A stretch of 64,000 nt of DNA from Polytrichum commune (Eukaryota; Streptophyta; Polytrichopsida; Polytrichales; Polytrichaceae), in contig OX485808.1 of NCBI GenBank assembly GCA_950295325.1, positions 8,122,501 through 8,186,500 on the forward strand, written 5' to 3'. Of this stretch, positions 12,101 to 23,100 are shown in pieces. The position numbers were made by a program, and so were the translations under genes. How positions within the stretch are numbered: the first letter of the stretch is position 1; every line of letters begins with the position of its first letter. The notes beneath the pieces were generated by a model, which saw nothing but the letters and a program-made list of their open reading frames with translations, ran no database searches and was not told the origin of the DNA.

Positions 12101-12991
12101 GACCTTGACGATTTCTGTGAAATGCCTGTGGTGAGCTTTGTTCCATTCATGAGTGACGTTGACTTCTGTACGGAGCAAAATTGTTTCACTTTCTAAGCGA
12201 GTTTCTAATTGCCTCCTCAGGGTGACATGTTTTAAAAATCCTATAGATTCATTGTCAAATGTAAATGAATAGACATCTTGTTTCTGAGAATGTACATGTG
12301 AATTACATAAGTAAATTTGTGTCACATTTGAAAATCAATGGGTATCTTGAAGTCTTTTTAATGCCCCACAAACGTCATAGAACTGTTCATATTCCTCCAT
12401 CCATACCTAAAGAAAATGTCAGCTGGAATGACTTGACATAGGTATTCACTCATGGCAATCAGTAATGGCAGGTCAGTGTAAGTGTGGGAGACAACATGAC
12501 TTTCTTCTATAGGCGCCTACCGCCTCTAAGTCGACGCAAAAATGGAGTCCTAGTGGTTGTTGACGAATCAGCTGCCAAGTACTGCAAGGATGGCGACATT
12601 GCTCATAATAGGTACATAAGTCAACTTTAAGCAAAGATTTCTCCAATTCATTTAATTTTGATGTTTTGAAAATCCTATCTAAGGTTCTACTCGATTAACA
12701 AGCAAGTCCAGGTTAGTCACTTCTCTAAATATCCTTGTAGTACACAATGTTGTATGGTTGTGTTTGTAGTTTAGCAACTTGGTGACCCTTCTGAAAGGCA
12801 ATTCCTGATGTGGGTTATGCAGAGAAAAGAAGATCACTTTAGAAAGCGGAGATGTACTGGTTTTTGGTGGAGAGTCTAGAATGGTCTACCATGGCACGTG
12901 CAATGTGCAACCTGGCACTCGCCCGCCTGGGTTACATATGATACCTGGCCGACTGAACTTCACATTTCGGCAATGCAATACAACAACTTAG
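9145..12991 (+). CDS. UBZ4 zinc finger-AlkB family Fe(II)/2OG dioxygenase
   Basis: AlkB-type dioxygenases remove methyl groups from DNA or RNA bases using Fe(II) and 2-oxoglutarate. My model has six exons: 9145-9914, 11158-11302, 11591-11773, 12056-12130, 12472-12611 and 12823-12991 (stop TAG). All introns are GT..AG and phases agree, giving 493 residues. The ATG at 9145 sits in GCCATGG. Residues 23-42 form C-x2-C-x11-H-x3-C, the exact Rad18/UBZ4 ubiquitin-binding finger spacing, after a Lys-rich start. Residues ~83-231 are a linker made of two 71-residue repeats. The catalytic part shows H380-x-D382 (GGHQD), distal H461 (RMVYHG), and the 2OG-binding R481/R487 in GRLNFTFRQ. It resembles the plant ALKBH1-like subgroup; the substrate is unknown. 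The exon 1 donor (AA|GTTTGT) is the least certain junction. Confidence 0.85.
9915..11157 (+). other. Intron 1 of the AlkB gene
   Basis: This 1.24-kb interval separates the zinc-finger/linker exon from the exon beginning 'MVLLRSWLSLDIQQRL'. The donor is GTTTGT and the acceptor TTGCAG. An alternative donor at 9926 (CAG|GTGATT) would not keep phase with exon 2. No other gene was seen inside. Confidence 0.6.
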
Positions 12992-13250
12992 ATGTATGAT
13001 TATGCATGCAAGTTGCAGGAAAAGCCTCTTGGCAGAATTTACTAATAAACTAAAAGTCTGGGAGTGGCCACATTTGTGGAGCTGAGTTGAATTGAGGTTT
13101 TGTATTTCCCGTGCTGTCAAGCATATTGTGGCAATTGATGAATTGTCTTGTTACTAAAAAAACTCATAGATTTAAAAGGAAAGCCTTTGAATCTAATACA
13201 TAGGTCTCAACTAACATTTTGGAATCTTAAAATTGCAATGACATTTTCTT

Positions 13251-16200
13251 TCAAGGCGATTTGTCAAAGTGGCCCATGTAGAAAAGTAGTATTTGCTTGA
13301 TAACCCATTCATAGTCTGTTGGTTGGGCAAGAGTAGCAAGCCCATGCTCTATCAGCTGCTCTGGCACCCAAAGCTTCTCTCGGTCGTACTCCAGCAGCTT
13401 CTCCAGTACCTCAATATTGTTAGAGTAGTCAGGGTGCCTGTAAAAACCATGTAAATATGTCAACCCTTGGATCCATGGGATAAGAGCCATTATAGATATT
13501 CTGTGATCCAGGAAGAAACATCTATTTGTTCAAATTAGGCGAATAGATGCAAAAATGGGGAAAATTTGGCCTCCAGGAGTCATAGGAAGGATCTTGGGGG
13601 CTCACCCACAGAATGTCAGGAATTGTTGTCGCTTGTACTGCACATGAAAACCCTCTTGTCCATTAGTGATAAGTAATCTTGACTGGCGTACAGGAGCAAA
13701 TCAAGCAATATACTGTGATGAATGTACAGAATATGATGAGGCCCAAGCTTCAGTAGACAGGCAATACTTACAATTGACTGAAATTCTGTGACGTTATTGC
13801 TAGCCAGGTTCAGAAACCCAGGAGGAAGTTTCAAAATTGCATCATTGTGATGGTAATGGAGGCGAAACTCTTTTAAGCTGGGCAGAAACACCTGCTCCCC
13901 AGCTTTTGTCAACCATGCCTTTCTCACAGAAACCTCTGATCCCTGCATTGAGTTGCAAACACTACCAGATTACACATGTATATCTGTGCCGATGTGCAAT
14001 TGTAGAGACAGTTCATTAAAGCAAAGTGGAGCTGACCAAATGTAGTTTGCAGTAGAATTTCAACTTAAAATTCAACCATGTCTTTATTGGTGTCCTTTCT
14101 AGTCAACTACTCATACTGACCAGAATTGAACCAGAACATGTGAAATGCCCATGTGAAAGTGGTGGGTTGAAGGTTAGGAAACACTTCTGTAGATCAGGAA
14201 ACCAGTGTTGGTCTGGTACATTTTTGAACGCATGGTATCAATAATCAACATCAATAAATGGTATCAAAGAACCAACTCATGAGTATCAAAATTGAGATAC
14301 CAGCCGAATATTGATATTTGGTGGGTAAGTCTAGGTGAGAGAATCTTTGTGCACCCGAGTTATTATTTGGGTCAATATCATTCTAAACCATATTGATACT
14401 AGGGGATTTTGCCTAGGTATGAAGGTTCTTGCATGGAATAGACTCAAATGGAATTGAAAACAAAAATACCATCATATATATTAATACCTCACTGTAATCA
14501 AAAAATGTGAAACCCTCATTATTGATACTGGAAAGGTATAAAAAAAAGACAGCTACCAGATCAACACTGGTTTCACCACACATATTGCCTTCACTTCCGA
14601 CTCTTCGGAAACCGCAAGGGAATTGGATTTTGTGCAACTATGCAAATTGGAGAGCACGAGAAGCGGTACCTTTGGATTGCGGGTGACATGGCCTCCCAAG
14701 GCCTGTGCAATGGCTTGGTGGCCGAAGCTGATGCCCACTGTCTTCACTTTCTTCTTATCTAATTCTTTGATTTCCTGCATACTTGCACCCCAAAGTTATG
14801 GACCTACTACATGTGCTCAATCGTCGAGCACCAGGTTCCATCAGTCAGATCACCATGTTATGCATCTCCTTTTGATCCTAAATGTATATATATTACCTAC
14901 CAAAGTGCCAATGTCAAAACTCTCGAGAGTGATTGGAGATTCTGATGTTCTAGGCAGACCTCAATTTCCATCATAGATGAGTATGAGGATGAAGGGATGT
15001 TTTTGAGAATTATATAAGGAATCTAGGAGATTGGTAATTCATGACCACCTGTATGTAGCAGGGGTTTCATCTGGTATATGTTGTCTTTCGTTGCAGTTTG
15101 TTCGTTGCTGCAAACTGCCTAAAAAGAAAAAGTGTACCTGAAAAATTAGGGCCTCACATGGAGCAAGCGCTGTATCCAAGGCTCCCCATCATACACCCCA
15201 CTGAGCGAACCCGTGATCAAGACGCCGTCGAAGTCGCCTATGTTCGTGGGATACTCCTCAGCCTTCACATCAAAGCCTGAAATTCATCAACAAAATATGC
15301 ACAGCTTGAGTCATCAGAGGAGCACTGCAAAAAGGTAACAGGTGCAACAACTTCCAACCCACTTGAAAATTTGCTTTTGTGTCTGTCGAGATTCTGGCCG
15401 AATAGGTTAGCTAGCAGCTGAAATATGAGAACCAACATTTTGGCACAAATCGAAGGTCAAGGCAGGTCTGAGAAATCTAGTAGTTTAGTCTCATCAGAGA
15501 AGCACACAAAAAGTGACGGAACTTCCAATTTGAAGTCTGCCCTTCTGTCAGTATTTATACACAAAAGACTACTAGCATCTCATAATGCAACCAAAATTCG
15601 ACACAGTTATAAATGAAGGCAAGCCCATACTCCATTTCCAAAGCCAAGAACAATTTCCACCATACCCCAGTTAAAATTCTACTGATTATCAATTTCTGCA
15701 CAAAAGACTGGCATTCAAATATGAATCCAACAGTCATATTACACGGATACTGAGGTGAGGCAAATCGAGACATCGAAGGATACTTGACAATTCCCAAAGA
15801 ACAAAGGGGTCCAACCGTCCAACTCCAATTACCACCATAGCCCAATTATGGAATTTTGCCATCATGTCAATCTCTGTGCCAGAAAAACTAGCATCTAAGA
15901 ATTAGTCAAGCCTGAGTCAAACTCAAAAGATCCTCCTCGGTCCATGCAACATTCAGTAAAAGGTGCAACATCCAAGAACCCACCATAGCCCACTGCGACA
16001 TTCTTCCTCATTGTGTCAGTCTCTGTGACAGGAAGACTACATAAGCATGTGGTTGTTAATGTAGAAGACGTTGTGCACAGATACAGGGTGAGGCAAGCCA
16101 AGGCACAGATTGTGGGTCAAGGCAGGTCTGAGAAATCCGGTTCTTCAGTTTCATCAGAGAAGCATACAAAGAAGCGATGGACTGATTCCAATGTGAAAGT

Positions 16201-16847
16201 ATTTCTACGAAAAAAGACTTAAGGACAGATGTGAAGTGAGGCAGGTGGAGCCATCAAAGGATACTCAATTTCCACAACCAGGGCAGTACCCACCATAGTC
16301 TGTTTCTCGACTTCTGCCATTATGTCAAACTTTGTGCGAAAAAGACTAGCATCCAAATATGACATCCAACAATCGCGCACAGGTGTTGGGCAAAGCCTGA
16401 GTCGAACTCACTCAAAAGACCCTCCTCAAGTCCATGCAAAGTTTCAGTACAAGGTGCAACATCCGAGAACCCCACCATAGCCCACAGCGAATATATCCTC
16501 CTCCTCGTGCCAATCTCGGTGACACAAAGACTCCTACATAAGCATGTGCATATGAATCCAATAGACGTTGTGCAAGTCAGGTGTTGGGTGAGACAAATCT
16601 GCAGGGTTAATTGAGGGCGAATTGTGGAGTAATTGGAAAGAATCGAGCACCCACCTGTGAAAGAGAGCTGGGGAGGAACATTGATCTGGGGGTGCAGAAT
16701 GGAAGACGCGTGAGCGTAGACATGAGTGAAGGCTTGCTGCAGCAGTTGCAAGTATCCGCCGGTGCGAGCAAACACAGCGGGCGCCAGATGCTCTTGTAGT
16801 CGCTCGCATTCCAGCACCGCCAGCTTCAGGGTCCTCCCGTTCCCCAT
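13251..16847 (-). CDS. Class I glutamine amidotransferase-like protein, Cys-to-Ser nucleophile
   Basis: Class I GATases hydrolyse glutamine with a Cys-His-Glu triad; plant relatives include gamma-glutamyl peptidases and GMP-synthase-like proteins. Minus-strand exons are 16847-16655, 15276-15158, 14774-14670, 13942-13772, 13682-13606 and 13437-13251. They give 283 residues with consistent phases and GT/AG introns. Recognisable blocks are 'GVLITGSLSGVYDGEPWI' (near residue 85), 'VGISFGHQAIAQALGG' (117-132), 'NPKGSEVSVRKAWLT', 'LPPGFLNLASNN', and 'GHPDY' (222-226), formed across the last junction. In active enzymes the second block reads GICFGHQ; here position 120 is Ser (AGC), and the usual Glu of GHPE is Asp225. 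The fold looks complete but glutamine hydrolysis is unlikely. The gene is convergent with the AlkB gene. Exon 5's start is the least certain. Confidence 0.82.
15277..16654 (-). repeat. Intron 1 of the GATase-like gene, built of diverged repeats
   Basis: The intron repeats its own modules. GTCAAGGCAGGTCTGAGAAA followed by a TCATCAGAGAAGCA-type stretch occurs at about 15453-15510 and 16113-16170. A longer block containing CCTGAGTC(A/G)AACTC, GGTGCAACATCC and ACATAAGCATGTG occurs at about 15908-16052 and 16397-16552. These look like old duplications of several hundred bases within the intron. Confidence 0.65.
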
Positions 16848-17437
16848 GTCGATGATTCTTTATTGCTGCGAATCCTCCAACCTCTCTAAATTAGCTTTGC
16901 CTGCTGCAAGGCTATGATCGTTTGTAAGATGGGCAACCTAACGTTGAAGGTGCAATCCTTAACCTGCGTGATGAGTGTTCCCCGGCCGGGTGATGCAATC
17001 TTCGCAGATTTTCTAGCTAAGTTGACAGTGTTCCCACGGATGCCACCTGCAAGAAACTCGTGGCTACCAAGTTTTTTTCGTCAGAGAAAAGCCAGATTGG
17101 TGGAATCCGAACTCAAAACCCAGGTTTTACAGAAACCCAGTTATTCACTGCTGCAAGGGAATTAATTTGTGTGTGAAAATATTGCATAACATAACATAAT
17201 TCAGCTGCTATCAGCTATTCCATTCTAATAACATTCGATGATAGTGCTTCATCTGAGTTTATCAGGCTAAATCTCATATAGTAAAGTTGGTAAGAGAATA
17301 ACCATGGTATAGTTCCTGCATAATATCTGACTTATTCCCTGTCCCACCCACCTTCCATACTCAACTGGATAATGTTATGAAGTAGTGTGTGTCAAGGTGA
17401 ATGTGATTGAGTGACTAGAGTAAGGGTGAATGTTTAC
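16848..17437. other. Upstream region of the GATase-like gene
   Basis: No gene was seen. The first few hundred bases probably carry the minus-strand promoter and 5' UTR; no clear TATA box was found. Confidence 0.35.
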
Positions 17438-17649
17438 AACACCTACCAAGGGGGAGAGCCAACTGGGGGAAGGGAGGGGAGGGTGAAAAAACTAATTAAC
17501 TTTTAGAGTCTAGAAATTATTATTTAAAGCTAAAGTGATCTATGGATTGGGATAAAAGACTCCAAATTAGTACCGTGAATTAAATTGGGTTGAATCAACA
17601 AGCAACATGTAGGGGGTCAATTTTCACTATTACCCCCTCGGTAGGTGTT
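17438..17649. mobile_element. MITE-like element, AACACCTACC termini (copy 1)
   Basis: AACACCTACC at 17438-17447 and GGTAGGTGTT at 17640-17649 form terminal inverted repeats. Length (212 bp), termini and interior (around GACTCCAAATTAGT) match the element at 36853-37061. No certain target duplication is visible, so the superfamily is unassigned. Confidence 0.55.
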
Positions 17650-18434
17650 AGGAAATCAACCTATTAGAGTAACCCTTGGTTGCACCACTAGTTAAGGGTT
17701 GGTTATGCTAAAGTTGACCGTTGCATAAGACATAGTTTTGATTATTAGCATTAACTAAGCATGACCTAACTGATATCTTGTCTTATAGTTTTCTAGGAGA
17801 AGTTAATTTAAACTTAACTAGATTAGAAAATTTATGAGTCACAACATAGTTTTAAAACCCACATCAATCATAATATAATCTAATGAATGTCAACCCATGA
17901 CAAATCCATGGTTTATGAATAGTGTGGACCATATTTATTCATTATGTAGAGATTTGATGTGCGTATATTTCTAGTTTTTGATAATTTGCTCTCCCTGGGG
18001 CTCGTCCTTATGTTAATAATCTTCATAAGTAATTTGTTCCCCTATAATTTGCATATCTAGCATTGATGTTGGGATGTGTTGGTGAAATTCTAACTTGACA
18101 CACCAACCCCGCCAATTCTTTTGCATTTTCAAAAATTACATCCATTTCCCTGGCTAAATACATAGCTACTAAAGCATTATTAAAAGCACTACATGTTGAC
18201 TATACGGCCTCCCACTTTTTAGGTAGCTTCATGCACTTTTCCCATATTGTACCATATTCATTTAAAAAAATGCAAGGATATTAAAAACTTGTGTTGGGTG
18301 ATTCAAGCACCTAACTACATTTATTCCTTAGGCCATGTTCCACATCTATATTGGCTCAACAATGTTATGATATGCCATGTCACATTACAAAACAATGTCA
18401 AAATCACCAACTTATCACAACACGCATTTCAAGC
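17650..18434. other. AT-rich intergenic DNA, nothing recognised
   Basis: No gene or bounded element was found in this stretch. Confidence 0.4.
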
Positions 18435-18590
18435 ACTACTAAAAATGTCTATACAAACAATGCACACTAGGGTATTTTTTTTTAATCTTAAATCACTAGA
18501 AAATAGAACAAGCTTAGCAGCCAAGACCCAAAGATCTCACTTGTGTCCAAGTCCTCGGGAACTTGTCATTAAGGTACTGAGGCCTTGAAG
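18435..18590 (-). pseudogene. Eroded copy of P450 C-terminal end (distal)
   Basis: On the minus strand, about 18575-18480 reads 'PEDLDTSEIFG', matching '[11 protein letters not shown]' near the C-terminus of the P450 at 20118-26359. Flanking 3' sequence such as TCTATACAAACAATG is also shared with the copy at 19.8-20.0 kb. This is a fragment of a duplicated 3' exon end and has no preceding P450 domain. Confidence 0.6.
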
Positions 18591-19774
18591 TGGTGTTATT
18601 CAAGAAGGTTAAATAGATTGGAAAATTTTCAAAAAAAAAATCCGTAGATTAGCAAATCTATACAAAATCTACAAATATTCAATTCAAAAAATAATAAATT
18701 CACATGCAACCCATAGAAATTCTCAAAGTCATCTTAACAAAAGAGCCTTTTACTATCAACTAGGGGGGTTTATTGATGTTGGATTGCTAAGTGAAAATCA
18801 CCACAACATCGGCCTCATTGTAGGTGAGGATCTTTTATTAAATGAAGGTGCTATCCCCCTTTTGTGGATCACTTCTTAAACCACCTTGTTGAGCAGATAG
18901 ATCCCCGATTAGCCATTGTGATTGAGTAAAGTTGGTGCTCTTCTAAAAGTGTTTTTGCATCCTTCTTACACTGTTATTATGAATGGCCAAAGTGGTGTTA
19001 TTTTATACTTGATGCTACATATGATTAATCGCTTTTAACAATGACTTACTTGATGGTATTGTTGCACTCACTTGTTGACTTATTAGCACTTGCAAATAGG
19101 TGTCACCAAAGAGAAGGTATTACTTTAAGGCCTCATTACCTTATGGCATGTGCTAGTAAATATTTTGAATGCTAATGCTAGTTGGGTGCAAGCATGGTGA
19201 AGTGGACCAAAAAAGTGCTCCATTATCCTAAAACATAATTTTTTTGGTCAAATGCCTAAAGTAGTAGAAATATGTTGCTTGAAATGCATATTTTTCGTCG
19301 CAACCTCTATTGTTGTGTTAAGTGCTCAAATGTAGAATACCAAGATGAGATCTTCAAAACTTATCATTAAAAGTAATTATCAAAGGCCAATGGCTAGATC
19401 TGGTTTTGGACGTACATTTCATGATCTTAACTATTTTGAACTTGATGTTTTATTCATATTCCTTGAATTCATTTAGACTTGAGGTCATCATCAAATATTT
19501 TTGTCGAAAATCATGAATTCAATGTAATTGAATCATATTCAAAACAACTCTTTGATAATTACTTGTTCAATATCACCACTTGCAACATCTTGTAAAACAT
19601 GTAGACTTTTTTTGAGATTATCTTTGTTTGGCTTTGTAGATCAATCTTTTTTTAAACATTTGCAAAAAAAATTCACAAAATTCGAAGTTAGCATATGATT
19701 TTGAACCACTTTCACTTAAACGTGTGCAAGTATCAAGAATTGCCCACTTTACAATGCTTGCACCCAATTCAACA
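18591..19774. other. AT-rich intergenic DNA between P450 fragments
   Basis: No coding region was recognised. Confidence 0.4.
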
Positions 19775-19995
19775 GATGCTAAACATCTATACAAACAACT
19801 AAACAATGCAAACTAGAGTACATGAGAAGCATATTACATTGGAAGAGGATGCCCTTGATTCAACATGAAGTGACATATGCTCGAGATTTTGCTCCCAATG
19901 ATAACAAAACGAGCTTGACCGCCAAGAGCCCAAAGATCTCGCTCACGTCCAAGTCGTATCCAAGTCCTTGAGCTCTTGGTCTTCCGGCAAGTGCC
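19775..19995 (-). pseudogene. Eroded copy of P450 C-terminal end (proximal)
   Basis: The minus strand at about 19963-19870 reads 'LDVSEIFGLLAVKLVLLSLG', aligning with '[20 protein letters not shown]' at the end of the neighbouring P450. Its 3' flank (CTATACAAACAACTAAACAA) matches the P450's own 3' flank at about 20050. The unit is a ~260-bp direct duplication of the last exon end plus 3' UTR, lying just downstream of the intact gene. Confidence 0.7.
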
Positions 19996-20117
19996 AGGGT
20001 CGACATTTTGAATTTCTATTGCTCGTTCAATCGTTGCTAAGGATCTATACAAAAAACTAAACAACACAAACACTAAAGTACACTGAAAACTAACCATTGA
20101 AATAAAATGCCCTTGAA

Positions 20118-23100
20118 TCAATATAAAGCCGCAGGTTCTCGAGGTTTTGCTGCTAGCGTCAATGGAACGAGCTTGGCAGCTGAAACCCCAAAAATCTCGT
20201 TCATGTCCAAGTCCTCGACGCCTTGCCCTTCTGGCAACTGCCAGTCCACACTGTGAATGAGATGGGCCAATATCAAAGGAATCACCAGCATGGCCATGGG
20301 CATGCCTGCACAATTTCTCCTTCCAGATCCGAACGGGATTAATTGATATTGGGTATCGCCAAATATGCTGACATCGGCTCCCCCTTCCCCTTCCAAAAAC
20401 CGCTCGGGAATGAACTCCTCTGGCCTGTCATACGTTGCAGGGTCTCGGTGAATTGCCCACTGGTTGATGAACATGTGTGTCCCGGCTGGCAGGTCATACC
20501 CTTGGAGCCGGAACGGCTGGTTGGCTTTCCGTGGCACTCCCAACGGAGTCGCTGGGTGGAGTCGCAAAGTCTCCTTCACAATTGCATTGAAGTAGGGCAG
20601 ATGCTCAAGATCTTCTTCCTTGACAAGCTGGTTGGGTCCGACAACAGAATTCAATTCTTCTCTGACTCGGTTCATGGCTTCTGGGTGGCGAAGAAGCTCG
20701 GTTAATGCCCACTCTATGGCCGTCGCACTGGTGTCAGTTCCACCCACAAGCATGTCCTGCGTGTACACATACAACGTCAGCGTCCGAGGAAGGTATATGG
20801 ACCTTAAGTGATGGATGCTTTTAGGTCTGCTCCAACATCCTGTGAGGTAAATGGTTACTTTCTTACGACCAGCCCACTTCTCTTATGATATGAAACACTT
20901 GAATAGTATGGGATGGTTAGCAACTCCAAATGGAAGGTTGTAGCCACTTTCCTCATAATTATTGGAGCTCATATGAATATCTTATCCATTATCAAAGTGA
21001 GTATTTTCGCACTCATTAAATGGTCACATAGGTCCTCCTAGTTATGTTGACTAGGAGTGAGTCTTAGATGGTTATCATATTTTGAGAACGCACTCCAATC
21101 TCTTTTAAAACGCACGTCTTTCTTGGTATTCGTTCTTGGAGCCACACCTCACCACATATCACTCAAATATATGTGACTGTTAGGATAAGTAACCAAATTA
21201 GACATGTCTACCTTAGGATATGATTCACGCAATTTAGTGCACGATGATTAACAAATCCAAATTGTGGGCTTGTAGTCACTTTCATCATGGCTTTCAAAGC
21301 TCACATGATCTTATTCATTCTCAACATCAACATCCTCTTTCTTGTTAATTGGTCATAAAATTCCTCCCAATCATGTACACTACTGAGCCTAGAATGGTTA
21401 ACACATTGTGAGCATGTAGTCCAATCTCTCTTAAACACGTGTATTTTTGGTGTCCATTCTTAGATCCACACCTAACCACACACCACTTAAATGTAAGGGG
21501 TCCATTCGTACTTGTGTCTCCTTCATTTGCCTCTCCTTATTAAAGGAACATTGGACTACTTTGTATGCAAAGTGCTCAATTGTGGTATAAGTTTCAAATT
21601 TAGTTACATATGTTAAATCTGGTGAAAATTACAAACAAAGCAGACAATTGATGGTGCTTGGTTCTCCTCTCATTGAACATGTATACATTGTGGTTGCTAT
21701 ACTTTTGAGCATGTGTCTACAACAATGGTGTTCCAACCATACAAAGCTGAATTACAACACATATACAAACCCTAATAATTCATTTTCAACCCAGATAGCG
21801 AGCAAGCGCTAGGAAGTCTAATTTTGGAAATCAACCCCCAACGTCCACTAATTTGGACATCTAGAACAATCATAAGCACAATCTTTATATACATGTCAAA
21901 TGTTGCAACAATGCTAGTCTCAGTTTTTATGGTGGTCCTTATCGGGTACTTCATGAGGTACTCCAAGTTTTGAGGGTAACGTGGCAAGGAACTCACCATT
22001 AGCACCAAAAGAACGATGTCATCAGGAAGGGGGCCGTTTCCGTCGGGTGTTGTTGATGACAGCAACACATCTATGAAATCGTTGGGCTGGCCAGTGACTT
22101 TACCTTCTTCACAGAGTTTCTTCCGTTCCTCAAAGTTGGTCATCTTCCTCATTATATCCAAAACAACTCTATTTGTTTCTCTGAACTGTTTTGGGTAGCC
22201 CTGCCAATCTGCAATGAAGTTGAGGTAGGGGATATAGTCGCCTATGACAACAGCACCCGCTTGCGCAAACACTCTGGCAGTCGCTTTGTTGAATTCTAAA
22301 GAATCTGCAAGACCCTTTTCATCTGTTGAAAAATACCTGCACATCTTGCACGAGTGTTCATAATTATGCTTAGAAATTAATTTAAACGACAACTAATTTC
22401 AGAATTGCAGATGACTTGAGTTACAACTAGGATTCAGAAGTTCTGCTGCTTGGGAAGTACAGCTTGAAATGTATTTTATATGCACAACTATTTAAGCAGA
22501 GATATTCTAAGCTGTATGTCTGCCATGCCTAATGGAAAGTATTTACTTAAAAGAAACTTACTCAATCAAGGTCATTTTAACATCTATTTGGGTTATCTAA
22601 TTCCAGAGTGCATACTGTGCTAATAGCTGTAACCTATGATTATTAAGCTCAAGTATAAAAACTGGTCCTCAAACATCTCAGGTAACTTCATAAATCGAAC
22701 TAGATTATGGATCAAACCATTATGGTATGATGGCTATTAACCTCAACTGAAGTGTCAGTTTTGTGCGTTGCAGGTAGAGTGCTTCAGAGGGGACCCCATT
22801 TCTCTCTGCTCTTAGATTCTTGGAGTAGACCTACCATGCAACAAACCCTAGAGCTACAAATGGTGAGATCGGACCGCTAGTTACAGATGGCCCGGCTGAG
22901 TTTGAGAAGTAACCAGTTCAAGTTCCAAACTTTAGGCGAATCGCCAATCATTATAGAGAAATATATAGAATATACCTCAAATTAATAAAGGACAATTAAA
23001 AGTTATCAACATGTAACCGGTTGGACTTGGAAACACTTCGATCTCAACTGATTTTGCCCAAAATCTCCCTGAACACTGGAGCAGAGTCAAACAGCTGCCA

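Noticed and set aside
14413-14637. Minus-strand ORF in intron 3 of the GATase-like gene
   Set aside because: Splicing exon 3 directly to exon 4 gives NPKGSEVSV, which matches the family; the extra ORF has no matching sequence.
19834-20313. 159-residue minus-strand ORF overlapping the P450 last exon
   Set aside because: It is an out-of-frame shadow of the P450 exon and its duplicated copy; the real similarity lies in another frame.
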